Source of the DNA: Streptomyces tuirus
GTDB taxonomy: Bacteria > Actinomycetota > Actinomycetes > Streptomycetales > Streptomycetaceae
Direction: 5' to 3'
DNA: 64,000 nt
Assembly (NCBI GenBank): GCA_018195615.1
Contig: JAGTPG010000002.1
Span: 2,484,501-2,548,500 of the forward strand
Shown piece by piece: positions 9,004 through 19,155 of this stretch (position 1 is the stretch's first letter; each line of letters begins with the position of its first letter). Position numbers and translations under genes: made by a program. The notes under the pieces were generated by a model that was not told where the DNA came from, ran no database searches, and saw only the letters and a program-made list of their open reading frames with translations.

Positions 9004-10268
9004 TCAGTACCGGCGCTCCTGCTTCTGCTTGCACTCCACACACAGAGTGGCCCTCGGGAAGGCCTGCATCCGGGCCTTGCCGATGGGGTTCCCGCAGTTC
9101 TCGCAGAGTCCGTAGGTGCCCGTTTCGAGACGTTCCAGGGCGCGCTCGGTCTGGACGAGCATCTCGCGCGCGTTGGCGGCCAGGGCCAGCTCGTGTTCGC
9201 GCGTGATGTTCTTGGTGCCGGTGTCCGCCTGGTCGTCACCCGCGCCGTCCCCGGAGTCCCGCATCAGACCGGCGAGCGACCGCTCCGACGAGGTGATCTC
9301 CTCACGGAGCCGTGTCTCCTCGGACATCAGCTCGGCACGCGCCTCGTCGACCTCCTCCGCCGTCCAGGGGTCCTCACCCGGGCGTACCGCGAGCTCCCCG
9401 GGCTCCGCCGCGCCCCGTGCCTTCGGAACCGCGGTCTTGGCCGCCGTGGCCGTGCCAGGAGTCTTCTTCGCACCCACCGTCGTCGCTCCCGTCTGCTGCG
9501 CGGCCTCGGCCGCACCCGCCTTCTTGGCCGTGCTGCTCCCGGCCGTGTCCTGTGTGACCGCGCGGGTCCGGGTGGTGCCCTTCCCCGTCGCGCCCTTCGT
9601 GGTGGTGCTCCTGCCTCCGGCGCGAACGCCCTCGGCCTCGACGCCCTTCTCCGCGGCGACGGCCTTGGCGGCCTTCGCCCTGGTGACAGCGGCCTTCTTC
9701 TCGGCGGCCGCCGCCTTCTCGGCCGGGGTCTTTCCGGCCGCGGTCTTTCCGGCCGGAGTCTTCTTGGCGGTCGTCTTCTTGACTGGCGTCCTCTTGGCCG
9801 GCGTCTCCTTGGCCGGCTTTTCCCTGGCTGCCGTTTGCTTGGCTGCCGTCTCCTTGGCTGCCGTCTCCTTGGCTGCCGTCTTCTCGGCCGCTCTCTTCTC
9901 GGCCGCTCTCTTCTCGGCCGCTCTCTTCTCGGCCGCTCTCTTCTCCGCTGGTCTCTTCTCCGCTGGTCTCTTCTCGGCCGTTCTCTTCTCCGCCGGAGCC
10001 TTGGCCACGGCCTTCTTGGCCGTGGTCTTCTCGGCTACCGCCTTCTCGCCCCGGCCTTCTTGGCCGTGACCTTCTTGACGGCCGCCTTCGTCTTCTTGAC
10101 AGCCGCCTTCGTCCCCCCGGTCGCCTTCCCGGCCGCCCCCTTCGCCGCCCGCCCCGCCGAGCCGCCCTGCGCGGTCTTCTTCCCGCCCACGTCCTTGGCC
10201 GCACCGCCGGAGGCCTCCGCGGACCTGCCGGACGCCGGCTGCTGTACGGCGGTCTTCTTCGCCACCAT
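9004..10268 (-). CDS. DksA/TraR C4 zinc-finger protein with long Lys/Ala-rich tail (one frameshift)
   Basis: About 421 residues after repair. The last 125 or so residues form the TraR/DksA-type domain: an acidic helical region beginning WTAEEVDEARAELMSEETRLREEI, then LETGTYGLCENCGNPIGKARMQAFP and LCVECKQKQ, a Cys4 zinc finger. DksA-like proteins bind RNA polymerase through the secondary channel. The 290-residue N-terminal part is low complexity, almost all Ala, Lys, Glu, Thr, Pro and Gly, with eight tandem xAEKR/T pentads and AAKET/KKTPA-like repeats resembling histone H1 or HU tails. Start ATG 10268 (MVAKKTAVQQPAS). The frame breaks near 10047, where one missing C separates KKAGA from EKAVAEKTTAKKA. 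The tail may bind nucleic acid; that is inference. Confidence 0.82.
9877..9996 (-). repeat. 15-bp in-frame tandem repeat encoding xAEKR pentads
   Basis: Eight consecutive 15-bp units, with slight drift, inside the DksA/TraR-like gene. They encode PAEKR, TAEKR, PAEKR, PAEKR, three AAEKR and AAEKT. The period is a multiple of three, so unit gain or loss would keep the frame. On the plus strand it appears as repeated CTCTTCTCGGCCG-like blocks. Confidence 0.85.
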
Positions 10269-10574
10269 GGCCGCGGCCCCTTCACATATTGTGATCTTGC
10301 TCGCGAAATCGTGCTGGGACGATAAATCGACTTGAGTCCCGCGGCAACGGGGCACACCGCCCGATTCGCCCACCTCGCGCACGCCACGCGGCGAACCTGC
10401 ATCCGTTGTGCCCAGCTCCCCGCCCGGTAATCCGCCGAGCCGGACGTCCCAGGATCCGAACACCCATACCTCGCTATTCGGGTCACCAAACCCATTCCCC
10501 CGATAAGCCCCCACCCTCAGCCCCGAAAAGCGGTCGGCCGCTGTCCGCGCGGCGCCGTACACTGGGCGGAGCGA

Positions 10575-10875
10575 GAAGCGTGGATGGGGACGAGTAGCGG
10601 CGTACGCAGCCCAGAGCGACCCGGGGACGGTGGAAGCCCGGGGGCGAGCGCGACGTGAAGATCACCCCGGAGCCGCCGGAAGAAAACCGCCGCCGAGCGC
10701 GGTGGCCAGTAGAACCGGCATCGCGACCCCAATGAGGGGGCTCGTCGGCGCACACCCCGCGCCGGGGGCCAAGGAGGGTGGTACCGCGGGAGCGCGCCGA
10801 AAGTCGGCGCAGGCACAGACACAGCTCTCGTCCCTCCGGACGGAAGGCAGCAAGTCCGCCGGAGGAAGCCCGCTG
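10575..10875 (+). promoter_or_regulatory. T-box riboswitch, Ile-specific, translational type
   Basis: The leader of ileS. A candidate specifier ATC (10661-10663, Ile codon) lies in a GAAGATCACC loop in the 5' part. The T-box signature AGGGTGGTACCGCG is at 10775-10788, with TGGT (10779-10782) able to pair with the ACCA 3' end of uncharged tRNA. CCTCCGG (10833-10839) is complementary to CCGGAGG (10859-10865), which contains the ileS ribosome binding site. The leader therefore appears to act by hiding or freeing the ribosome binding site instead of by termination. Actinobacterial ileS T-boxes of this translational class are known. Confidence 0.9.
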
Positions 10876-13800
10876 ATGACATCGCCGACGTACCGCCAGG
10901 TACCCGCCCAGGTCGACCTGCCCGCCCTGGAGCACGCCGTGCTCGCCTTCTGGGACGAGCAGAAGATCTTCACCAAGAGCCTGGAGCAGTCCGAGGGCCG
11001 CCCGGAGTGGGTGTACTTCGAGGGCCCGCCCACCGCCAACGGCATGCCCGGCGCCCACCACATCGAGGCCCGCGTCTTCAAGGACGTCTTCCCCGCTTCC
11101 GCACCATGCGCGGCTACCACGTGGCCCGCAAGGCCGGCTGGGACTGCCACGGCCTCCCGGTGGAGCTGGCCGTGGAGAAGGAGCTCGGCTTCTCCGGCAA
11201 GCAGGACATCGAGGCGTACGGCATCGCCGAGTTCAACGCGAAGTGCCGCGAGTCGGTGACCCGGCACACCAACGCCTTCGAAGAGCTCACGACCCGCATG
11301 GGCTTCTGGACCGACCTCGACGACCCCTACCGCACCATGGACCCCGAGTACATCGAGTCGGTCTGGTGGTCGCTGAAGGAGATCTTCAACAAGGGCCTGC
11401 TCGTCCAGGACCACCGCGTCGCCCCCTGGTGCCCCGCTGCGGCACGGGCCTGTCGGACCACGAGCTGGCGCAGGGCTACGAGACGGTCGTCGACCCGTCC
11501 GTCTACGTCCGCTTCCCGCTCACCTCCGGCCCGCTGGCCGGCGAGGCCGCGCTCCTGGTGTGGACGACCACCCCCTGGACCCTCGTCTCCAACACGGCCG
11601 TGGCCGCGCACCCCGAGGTCACCTACGTCGTCGCGACCAACGGCGAGGAGAAGCTGGTCGTCGCCGAGCCGCTCGTCGCCAAGGCCCTGGGCGAGGGCTG
11701 GGAGACCACCGGCCAGACCTTCACGGGCGCCGAGATGGAGCGCTGGACGTACCGGCGCCCGTTCGAGCTGGTGGAGTTCCCGGAGCCGGCGCACTTCGTG
11801 GTCAACGCCGAGTACGTCACCACCGAGGACGGCACCGGTCTCGTCCACCAGTCCCCCGCCTTCGGTGAGGACGACCTCAAGGTCTGCCGCTCCTACGGCC
11901 TGCCGGTCGTGAACCCGGTCCGCCCGGACGGCACCTTCGAGGAGGACGTCCCCCTGGTCGGCGGCGTCTTCTTCAAGAAGGCGGACGAGAAGCTCACCGA
12001 GGACCTCGGCAGCCGCGGTCTGCTCTTCCGGCACATCCCGTACGAGCACAGCTACCCGCACTGCTGGCGCTGCCACACCGCGCTCCTGTACTACGCGCAG
12101 CCCTCCTGGTACATCCGCACCACGGTGATCAAGGACCGCCTCCTCGCGGAGAACGAGAACACCAACTGGTTCCCGGACACGGTCAAGCACGGCCGGTACG
12201 GCGACTGGCTGAACAACAACATCGACTGGGCGCTGTCCCGCAACCGCTACTGGGGCACGCCGCTGCCGATCTGGCGCTGCGAGGACGACCACCTCACCTG
12301 CGTCGGCTCCCTCACGGAGCTGACCGAGCTGACCGGCACCGACCGGTCGGGCCTGGACCCGCACCGCCCGTTCATCGACGAGGTCACCTTCGCCTGCCCG
12401 CAGGACGGCTGCGGCAGGACGGCCACGCGCGTGCCCGAGGTCATCGACGCCTGGTACGACTCGGGTTCGATGCCGTTCGCGCAGTGGGGCTACCCGTACA
12501 AGAACAAGGAGCTCTTCGAGGCCCGCTACCCGGCGCAGTTCATCTGCGAGGCCATCGACCAGACCCGCGGCTGGTTCTACACGCTGATGGCGGTCGGCAC
12601 GCTGGTCTTCGACAAGTCGTCGTACGAGAACGTGGTCTGTCTCGGCCACATCCTCGCCGAGGACGGCCGCAAGATGTCCAAGCACCTGGGCAACACCCTG
12701 GAGCCGATCCCCCTCATGGACCGGCACGGCGCGGACGCGGTGCGCTGGTTCATGGCGGCCGGCGGTTCCCCCTGGGCGGCCCGCCGAGTCGGCCACGGCA
12801 CCATCCAGGAGGTCGTCCGCAAGACGCTCCTGACGTACTGGAACACGGTCGCCTTCCAGGCCCTGTACGCCCGTACGACGGGCTGGGCCCCGTCCGAGGC
12901 CGACCCGGCCCCGGCCGACCGCCCGGTCCTGGACCGCTGGCTGCTGTCCGAACTGCACGCGCTCACCGACCAGGTCACCCAGGCCCTCGACGCCTACGAC
13001 ACCCAGCGCGCCGGCAAGCTGCTGTCCGCGTTCGTCGACGACCTCTCGAACTGGTACGTGCGCCGCTCCCGGCGCCGCTTCTGGCAGGGCGACAAGGCGG
13101 CGCTGCGCACACTGCACGAGGTCGTCGAGACCGTGACGCAGCTGATGGCCCCGCTGACCCCGTTCATCACTGAGCGGGTCTGGCAGGACCTGATCGTTCC
13201 GGTCACCCCGGGCGCTCCGGAATCGGTGCACCTCTCCTCCTGGCCGGAGGCGGACCTCACCGCCATCGACCCGGAGCTGTCGAAGCAGATGGTGCTGGTG
13301 CGCCGGCTGGTGGAGCTGGGCCGCGCCACGCGCGCGGAGTCGGGCGTCAAGACGCGTCAGCCGCTGTCCCGCGCCCTGATCGCGGCGACGGGCTTCGACG
13401 CCCTGGACGCCGAACTGCGCACGCAGATCACGGAGGAGCTGAACGTCGAGTCGCTCGCCACCCTCAGCGAGGTCGGCGGCTCCCTCGTCGACACCACCGC
13501 GAAGGCCAACTTCCGTGCGCTGGGCAAGCGGTTCGGCAAGCGCGTCCAGGACGTGGCCAAGGCTGTGGCGAACGCGGACGCCGCCGCCCTGTCCCTGGCC
13601 CTGCGCGAGGGCACGGCGTCGGTGGAGGTCGATGGCGAGACCATCACGCTGGCTCCCGACGAGGTGATCATCACGGAGACGCCGCGCGAGGGCTGGTCGG
13701 TGGCGTCCGACGCGGGTGCGACGGTCGCCCTGGACCTGGAGATCACGGAGCAGCTGCGCCGTGCGGGTCTGGCCCGTGACGCGATCCGCCTGATCCAGGA

Positions 13801-14017
13801 GGCCCGCAAGAACAGCGGCCTCGACGTGGCCGACCGCATCGCACTGCGCTGGACGGCGACCGACCCGGCCGTCACCGAGGCGCTGACCGAGCACGCGGGT
13901 CTGATCGCCGACGAGGTCCTGGCCATGGACTTCGACCGGGGCGAGGCGGACGGCAGCTACGGCGCCCCGTTCACGGACGAGGGCCTCACGCTCACCTTCC
14001 GCCTGCGCAAGGCGTAA
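10876..14017 (+). CDS. ileS: isoleucyl-tRNA synthetase (two frameshifts)
   Basis: A class I aminoacyl-tRNA synthetase charging tRNA-Ile; essential. ATG 10876 sits 10 nt after GGAGGA. Repaired length is 1047 residues. Visible are the entry region EGPPTANGMPGAHHIEARVFKD with the HIGH-equivalent HHIE, the editing (CP1) domain around WTTTPWTLVSNTAVA, GTPLPIWRC, the signature KMSKHLGNT (KMSKS class), and the C-terminal anticodon-binding and junction domain (WYVRRSRRRFW). The frame breaks at CCCC 11093-11096 (VFPRFRTMRGYHV) and near 11433 (WCPRCGTGLSDHE); one C restored at each joins the frames. Long CP1 and C-terminal regions match the eukaryotic-like type common in actinobacteria. Confidence 0.96.
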
Positions 14018-14024
14018 CCCACAG

Positions 14025-14073
14025 GCCGAAGGCCCGGACCCGCCAAAGATCTTGGTGGGTCCGGGCCTTCGGC
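14025..14073 (+). terminator. terminator of ileS
   Basis: GCCGAAGGCCCGGACCCGCC (14025-14044) pairs with 14054-14073 in a 20-bp near-perfect stem with a nine-base loop, starting 8 nt after the ileS stop and followed by GTTGCG. It lacks a clear T-run. Confidence 0.85.
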
Positions 14074-14121
14074 GTTGCGTGCGCACGAACGTCGGTGCGG
14101 CGCCGCGAAAGCACGTAGCAA

Positions 14122-14159
14122 AGGGCGAGGCCCCGGGTGTGTACCCGGGGCCTCGCCCT
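14122..14159 (-). terminator. terminator of divIVA (possibly bidirectional)
   Basis: A perfect 17-bp inverted repeat (14122-14138 with 14143-14159, loop GTGT) between the convergent ileS and divIVA genes. It lies 43 nt beyond the divIVA stop, and the minus-strand 3' side reads CTTTGC. Confidence 0.85.
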
Positions 14160-14202
14160 GAACGCTGCCGACTCCTACGCCGTACTACTGACCATCAGGC
14201 CG

Positions 14203-15329
14203 TCAGTTGTCATCCTCGTCGATCAGGAAGCCCCGCATGGGCGAGGGCGCCTGACCCATCGGCGAGGGGCCCTGCGGACGCACCGGCGCCATCGGCTGGG
14301 TCATCGCCGGGGACATCTGCTGCTGGCCACCGTAGGACGGAGCGGACGGCGAGGGGGCGCCGCCCATCGTCTGGTTGCCACCACCGTAGGACGGGGCGCT
14401 CGCGCCGGCCGGTGCCATGGAAGGCGCCGGGGACGGCGGGAGGGACGCGGTCGCCGGAGTGCGCGGCGGGGCCAGCGAGTCGTCGGCCTGGGTCTCCAGC
14501 TGACGCAGCTGCGACTCCAGGTACGACTTCAGGCGCGTGCGGTACTCGCGCTCGAAGCCGCGCAGGTCCTCGACCTTGCGCTCCAGCGTGGCGCGGGCGG
14601 ACTCCAGGGAGCCCATCGCGACGCGGTGCTTCTCCTGCGCGTCCCGCTCCAGGGCGTCGGCCTTGGCACGGGCGTCACGCTCCAGACCCTCGGCACGCGA
14701 ACGCGCCTCGCCGACGATCTTGTTGGCTTCGGAACGGGCCTCGGCGATCGCCTGGTCGGCGGTCTGCTGGGCCAGCGAGAGGACACGGGCGGCGCTGTCG
14801 CCACCGGGGCCTCCCTGACCGGGGCCGCCCATCGGACCGCCCATGGGGCCGCCCATCGGACCACCCATCTGCTGCTGCATGGGGGGCTGGCCCATCGGGC
14901 CCGGACCGCCCGGACCCTGGCCCATCGGGCCGGGACCCTGCGGGCCACCCTGACCGCCGGGACCGGCGGGCAGCTGCGGGGCACCGCTCGGCAGCTGGGG
15001 CGGACCACCCATGGGGCCACCCATCTGCTGCTGCGGCGGGCCCGATATGCCGGCGGGTACGGGACCACCAGGACCGCGCATGCCCTGCTGCTGCTGTTGC
15101 TGCTGATCCTGCTGCTGCTCCGGAGGCTTGCGCATGTTCTGCTGGTTCTGGGCAGCGGCGCGCGTGGCCGCGGCCAGTTTGGCGCGCAGGTCCTCGTTCT
15201 CGCGGAGCAGGCGGGTCAGTTCGGCTTCGACCTCATCGAGGAAGGCATCGACCTCGTCCTCGTCATAGCCTTCTCGGAGGCGGACGGTCGTGAACTGCTT
15301 GTTCCGCACGTCCTCGGGGTCAACGGCAT
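14203..15329 (-). CDS. divIVA: DivIVA polar growth determinant (one frameshift)
   Basis: A coiled-coil protein that marks curved membrane at hyphal tips and directs apical wall growth; essential in Streptomyces. The N-terminus is the membrane-binding domain MPLTPEDVRNKQFTTVRLREGYDEDEVDAFLDEVEAELTRLL, then a Gln/Pro/Gly/Met-rich linker (QQQDQQQQQQQ, GGPMGGPMGGP), then a long coiled coil from about residue 205 to 305 (LAQQTADQAIAEARSEANKIVGEARSRAEGLERDARAKADALE), and a Pro/Ser/Gly-rich tail ending LIDEDDN. The true start is ATG 15329, behind GAGGTGA. The frame breaks after TTGACCCC (around 15316), where one C is missing. Repaired length is 375 residues. Confidence 0.95.
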
Positions 15330-15382
15330 CTCTTCACCTCAACGTAGTCGTCGGCATTCGGCAAGACCGTAGTTCACATCGC

Positions 15383-15667
15383 TCACAGCCGGCTCACGAT
15401 CGAGATCAGGATGTAGACGATGATCATCAGAACGAAGAAGGACAGGTCGAGCGCCACGCCCCCGAGACGCAGCGGCGGGATGACCCGCCGCAGAAGCTTG
15501 AGCGGTGGATCCGTGACAGTGTAGGTGGCCTCCAGAACGACCACCATCGCCTTGCCGGGTTGCCATGAGCGGGCGAACTGGAAGACGTAGTCCATGACCA
15601 GCCGGAAGATGAGCACGATGAGGAAGCACATCAGCGCGATGTAGACGACATCCAGTACCACGCTCAT
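15383..15667 (-). CDS. YggT family membrane protein
   Basis: A 94-residue integral membrane protein with two hydrophobic segments (residues 3-30 and 68-90) flanking the conserved YggT stretch ATYTVTDPPLKLLRRVIPPLRLGGVALDLSF. In many Gram-positive bacteria it lies between sepF and divIVA and is thought to assist cell division or osmotic tolerance; its biochemical role is not established. The frame is complete. Confidence 0.92.
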   Translation of the reverse strand: MSVVLDVVYIALMCFLIVLIFRLVMDYVFQFARSWQPGKAMVVVLEATYTVTDPPLKLLRRVIPPLRLGGVALDLSFFVLMIIVYILISIVSRL

Positions 15668-15726
15668 GACCTCTTACTTCCCTCTCCCTGTGCCCTGCTC
15701 GTTACTGCTGTTTCCGGTGTTACGTC

Positions 15727-16366
15727 TTAGCTCTGGTTGAAGAACCCGCCCTCTGCGATGCGGGCCTTGTCCTCCGCCGTGACATCGACGTTAGCAGGCG
15801 ACAACAGGAACACCTTCTGCGTCACCCGCTCGATACTGCCGTGAAGACCAAACACCAAACCGGCCGCAAAGTCGACAAGTCGCTTCGCGTCTGTGTCATC
15901 CATCTCAGTCAGATTCATGATCACCGGGGTGCCCTCACGGAAGTGTTCCCGATGGTACGGGCCTCGTTGTAGGTCCGGGGGTGGAGTGTGGTGATCCGGT
16001 AAGGCTCTCGTTCCGACACGACCTTGGGCATGATCACCGGTGCGTTCTTCTCCAGACTTGCGCGTTCTTGTGTGATGGATGCCACGGGCGCGATGCGCGC
16101 CGGGCGGCCGGATTCCGCGGGTAGCGAAGCGGAACGAGCGGCCGGTTCGCGGGGGCGGACGGCTGTACGACTCGTACCTCTTCGTCCCTTTGGGGCTGAT
16201 GTGAGATATGTGGTTGGTGGGACGGCTCGTGCCGTCGGTGATCCCGTTCGGGTTCGGGGTCGAGTTCAGGTTCGAAGTCGTCGTCGGGGTCGAATCCGCG
16301 GCCGTCGTACCCATCGTCCTCCACGAGGCCGAGGTAGACCGCCATCTTGCGCATCGCGCCGGCCAT
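15727..16366 (-). CDS. sepF: SepF cell division protein (two frameshifts)
   Basis: The FtsZ membrane anchor and bundling factor that replaces FtsA/ZipA in actinobacteria. Start ATG 16366 gives MAGAMRKMAVYLGLVEDDGYD, an N-terminal amphipathic membrane helix, then an acidic Asp/Glu/Pro linker. After repair the globular domain reads EKNAPVIMPKVVSEREPYRITTLHPRTYNEARTIGEHFREG and TPVIMNLTEMDDTDAKRLVDFAAGLVFGLHGSIERVTQKVFLLSP, ending EGGFFNQS. Bases are missing near GGG 16086-16088 and CCC 15948-15950. Restored length is 213 residues. Confidence 0.94.
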
Positions 16367-16495
16367 GCTCTGAGTCCTCCGCTCTGTGGTGGATCGGCTG
16401 ACGACTGCCAAGTGCCCGCGATCCACGAGGTCCTTGAATCCGCCTTTCGGCGGCAATGACCATATTTTCTGCTGTGGTCCGACTTCTTGGCGACG

Positions 16496-17214
16496 TTACC
16501 CGAGCCTGGGGCGGACTCCGAGTACCGCGCTGCCGACGCGCACATGTGTCGCTCCGGCCGCCACGGCCTGTTCGAGGTCCGCACTCATCCCTGCCGAGAC
16601 CATGGTGGCAGCCGGATGACCCCTGCGCAGGTCGGTCGACAAATCCATCAACCGCCCGAACGCCGCCTGTTCGCGTCCCGCATACTCCCCGGTGAGCGGT
16701 GCGACGGTCATCAGTCCACCGAGCCGCAACCCGGGGCGGCGGCCACGAGGCCGGCCAACTCCTCGATCCCGCCGGGCGCCACGCCTCCCCGCTCGCCCCG
16801 GGCGCTCTCGCCGGCGTCGAGTGCGACCTGGATGAGACACCCGAGTTCGCGCCCGGCCCGGACGGCCTCCTTCGACAGAGCTGTGACGAGCTTGGAACGA
16901 TCGACGGACTGCACGAAGTCCGCGTAACCGACCACGGATCGCACTTTGTTGGTCTGGAGTTGACCGACGAAGTGCCAAGTAAGAGGCAGATCCGCGCAGG
17001 CGGCGGCCTTGGGCGCCGCGTCCTGGTCGCGGTTCTCGGCGACGTGGCGGACGCCCAGTTCCGACAGGATCCGCACATCGCTCGCGGGATAGGTCTTGGT
17101 GACCACGATCAGGGTCACCTCGTCGCGCTCCCGCCCCGCGGCAGCGCATGCGTCGGCGATGCGCCGCTCCACCTTCGCCAGATTCGCGGCGAGTTCGCCC
17201 TTACGGTCCGTCAT
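16496..17214 (-). CDS. yggS: YggS/PLPBP family pyridoxal-phosphate homeostasis protein (one frameshift)
   Basis: Binds pyridoxal 5'-phosphate on a lysine and buffers the B6 pool; no enzymatic activity is established. After repair it has 239 residues with the TIM-barrel features of the family: VTLIVVTKTYPASDVRILSELGVRHVAENR, where the VTK lysine is the expected PLP site, LTWHFVGQLQTNKVR, and near the C-terminus MVSAGMSADLEQAVAAGATHVRVGSAVLG. One base is missing in CCC 16730-16732 between AAAPG and LRLGGLMTVAPL. It is part of the conserved pgeF-yggS-sepF-yggT-divIVA block downstream of ftsZ, with 6 nt between it and pgeF. Confidence 0.93.
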
Positions 17215-17220
17215 GTCCCA

Positions 17221-17951
17221 TCAGTCCAGCCACACATAGCCCGCGAGCCGCCCGGTGGTGCGGTCGCGCCGGTACGAGAAGTGATCGTCCGACTCCAGCG
17301 TGCACACCGGCGACTGCGCCCGGTCACGCACCCCGAGCCGTTCGAGCTGGGCGTGCACTCCGGCGCTCACGCCGACCGCCGGTGTGCCCCAGCTCGTCTC
17401 GGCGTACGCCGCCGGCTCGACGGCGGACACCTCGGCGCGCATCGCCTCGGGCACTTCGTAACACCGGCCGCAGACGGTGGGGCCGGTGCGGGCGACGATC
17501 CTGGAGGGCTCGGCGCCCAGTTCCGTCATCGCGCGTAGCGCGGCCGGGACGACTCCGGCGATCATGCCGGGCCGGCCCGCGTGGGCCGCGGCGACGATCC
17601 CGGCGACAGGGTCCGCGAGCAGTACCGGCACGCAGTCGGCCGTGAGTACGGCGAGCGCGAGTCCCCGCCGCGTCGTGACGATCGCGTCGACCGACGGGAT
17701 CTCGGACGAAGATCCCCACGGTTCGTCCACCACCGCCACGTCGGCCCGTGCACCTGGTTCATCCAGACCACCCGGGCAGGATCGACACCCAGCGACTTGG
17801 CGGCCAGTTCGCGGTTGGTGCGTACGGAGTCCGGGTCGTCACCGACCGCTCCGCCGAGATTGAGCTCCTCATACGGAGCGGCGCTCACCCCGCCCCACCG
17901 GTCGGTGAAGCCGAAGTGCGCGCCGCCCACGCTTTCGCGCTGTCCTATCAC
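17221..17951 (-). CDS. pgeF: PgeF/YlmD family peptidoglycan editing factor, multicopper-oxidase fold (one frameshift)
   Basis: A DUF152/YfiH-type protein, 243 residues after repair. In E. coli the homologue removes L-Ser from mis-made UDP-MurNAc-peptides; other members show laccase or purine nucleoside activity. It has FGFTDRWGGVSAAPYEELNLGGAVGDDP, VVWMNQVHGADVAVVDEPWG, LTADCVPVLLADPVAGIVAAAHAGRPGMIAGV and GPTVCGRCYEV, which contain the conserved His, Cys and Asp metal ligands. GTG 17951 starts 12 nt after the ftsZ stop, consistent with co-transcription. One base is missing in CCC 17746-17748 (VHGADVAVV). Confidence 0.9.
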
Positions 17952-17961
17952 GTCAGAAGGA

Positions 17962-19155
17962 TCACTTGAGGAAGTCCGGTACGTCCAGTTCCTCGGCCGC
18001 GCTGTCCGAGTAGGTCCGCGGCGCCGGCGGGACCGGCGGGGCGACCGGGATGTCGTTGACCGGCTCCGGAGCGGGCTCCGGGTCCTCCTTCGGGGTCACA
18101 CTGCCGAGCGAGCCGAAGGAGGGGCGGCTCTCGGTCTGCCGGGCCGGGGCCGGTTCCTCGCGCTTGGCCGAGGACGAGCCGAGGACGTTGTCCCGCTTGG
18201 CGGGCGGCTGACCGCCGTCGAAGCCGGCCGCGATCACGGTGACCCGGACCTCGTCGCCGAGGGCGTCGTCGATCACCGCGCCGAAGATGATGTTGGCTTC
18301 GGGGTGGGCGGCCTCGCTCACCAGCTGGGCGGCCTCGTTGATCTCGAAGAGACCGAGGTCCGAGCCGCCCGAGATGGAGAGCAGCACTCCGCGGGCGCCG
18401 TCGATGGACGCCTCCAGCAGCGGCGAGGAGATCGCCATCTCGGCGGCGGCCACCGCGCGGTCGTCGCCGCGGGCCGAGCCGATGCCCATCAGGGCCGAGC
18501 CGGCCTCCGACATGACCGACTTGACGTCGGCGAAGTCGAGGTTGATGAGGCCGGGGGTGGTGATGAGGTCGGTGATGCCCTGGACACCGGAGAGGAGGAC
18601 CTGGTCGGCCGACTTGAAGGCGTCGAGGACCGAGACCTGGCGGTCCGAGATGGACAGCAGCCGGTCGTTCGGGATGACGATGAGGGTGTCGACCTCTTCG
18701 CGGAGCTCGGCGATGCCGTCCTCGGCCTGGTTGGCGCGGCGCCGCCCCTCGAAGGTGAACGGGCGCGTGACCACGCCGATGGTGAGGGCACCGAGCGAGC
18801 GGGCGATGTTGGCCACGACGGGCGCGCCGCCGGTGCCGGTGCCGCCGCCTTCACCGGCCGTCACGAAGACCATGTCGGCCCCCTTGAGGACCTCCTCGAT
18901 CTCCTCGCGGTGGTCCTCGGCGGCCTTGCGGCCCACGGCCGGGTTGGCTCCGGCGCCGAGTCCGCGGGTGAGTTCACGGCCGACGTCCAGCTTGACGTCG
19001 GCGTCGCTCATCAACAGAGCTTGCGCGTCGGTGTTGATGGCGATGAACTCGACGCCCTTGAGACCGACCTCGATCATCCGGTTGATGGCATTGACACCAC
19101 CGCCGCCGACACCGATGACTTTGATGACTGCGAGGTAGTTCTGCGGTGCTGCCAC
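17962..19155 (-). CDS. ftsZ: FtsZ cell division GTPase
   Basis: The tubulin-like GTPase that forms the Z ring, needed for vegetative cross-walls and the sporulation septa of aerial hyphae. It is an intact 397-residue gene from GTG 19155. The N-terminal GTPase domain has VIGVGGGGVNAINRM and the tubulin signature GGGTGTG (residues 103-109). The T7 loop NLDFAD (205-210) supplies the catalytic Asp residues. A variable Glu/Pro-rich linker follows residue 315, and the gene ends in a short C-terminal peptide, ELDVPDFLK, the contact site for SepF and other partners. Preceded by a 288-nt promoter region, so it can be expressed apart from ftsQ. Confidence 0.98.
   Translation of the reverse strand: MAAPQNYLAVIKVIGVGGGGVNAINRMIEVGLKGVEFIAINTDAQALLMSDADVKLDVGRELTRGLGAGANPAVGRKAAEDHREEIEEVLKGADMVFVTAGEGGGTGTGGAPVVANIARSLGALTIGVVTRPFTFEGRRRANQAEDGIAELREEVDTLIVIPNDRLLSISDRQVSVLDAFKSADQVLLSGVQGITDLITTPGLINLDFADVKSVMSEAGSALMGIGSARGDDRAVAAAEMAISSPLLEASIDGARGVLLSISGGSDLGLFEINEAAQLVSEAAHPEANIIFGAVIDDALGDEVRVTVIAAGFDGGQPPAKRDNVLGSSSAKREEPAPARQTESRPSFGSLGSVTPKEDPEPAPEPVNDIPVAPPVPPAPRTYSDSAAEELDVPDFLK

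Noticed and set aside
9877..9996. Regular short repeats resembling a CRISPR or satellite
   Set aside because: The 15-bp period has no spacers and encodes in-frame xAEKR pentads of the DksA/TraR-like protein.
10876..14017. ileS and the other broken genes as programmed frameshifts or pseudogenes
   Set aside because: There are too many breaks in essential genes, always in G/C runs and always base losses, with no slippery heptamers or stimulatory structures. Sequence error is the simpler explanation.
11327..14086. Minus-strand open frame of 919 codons across ileS
   Set aside because: It is antisense to ileS; its length follows from high GC at third positions. No domain is visible.
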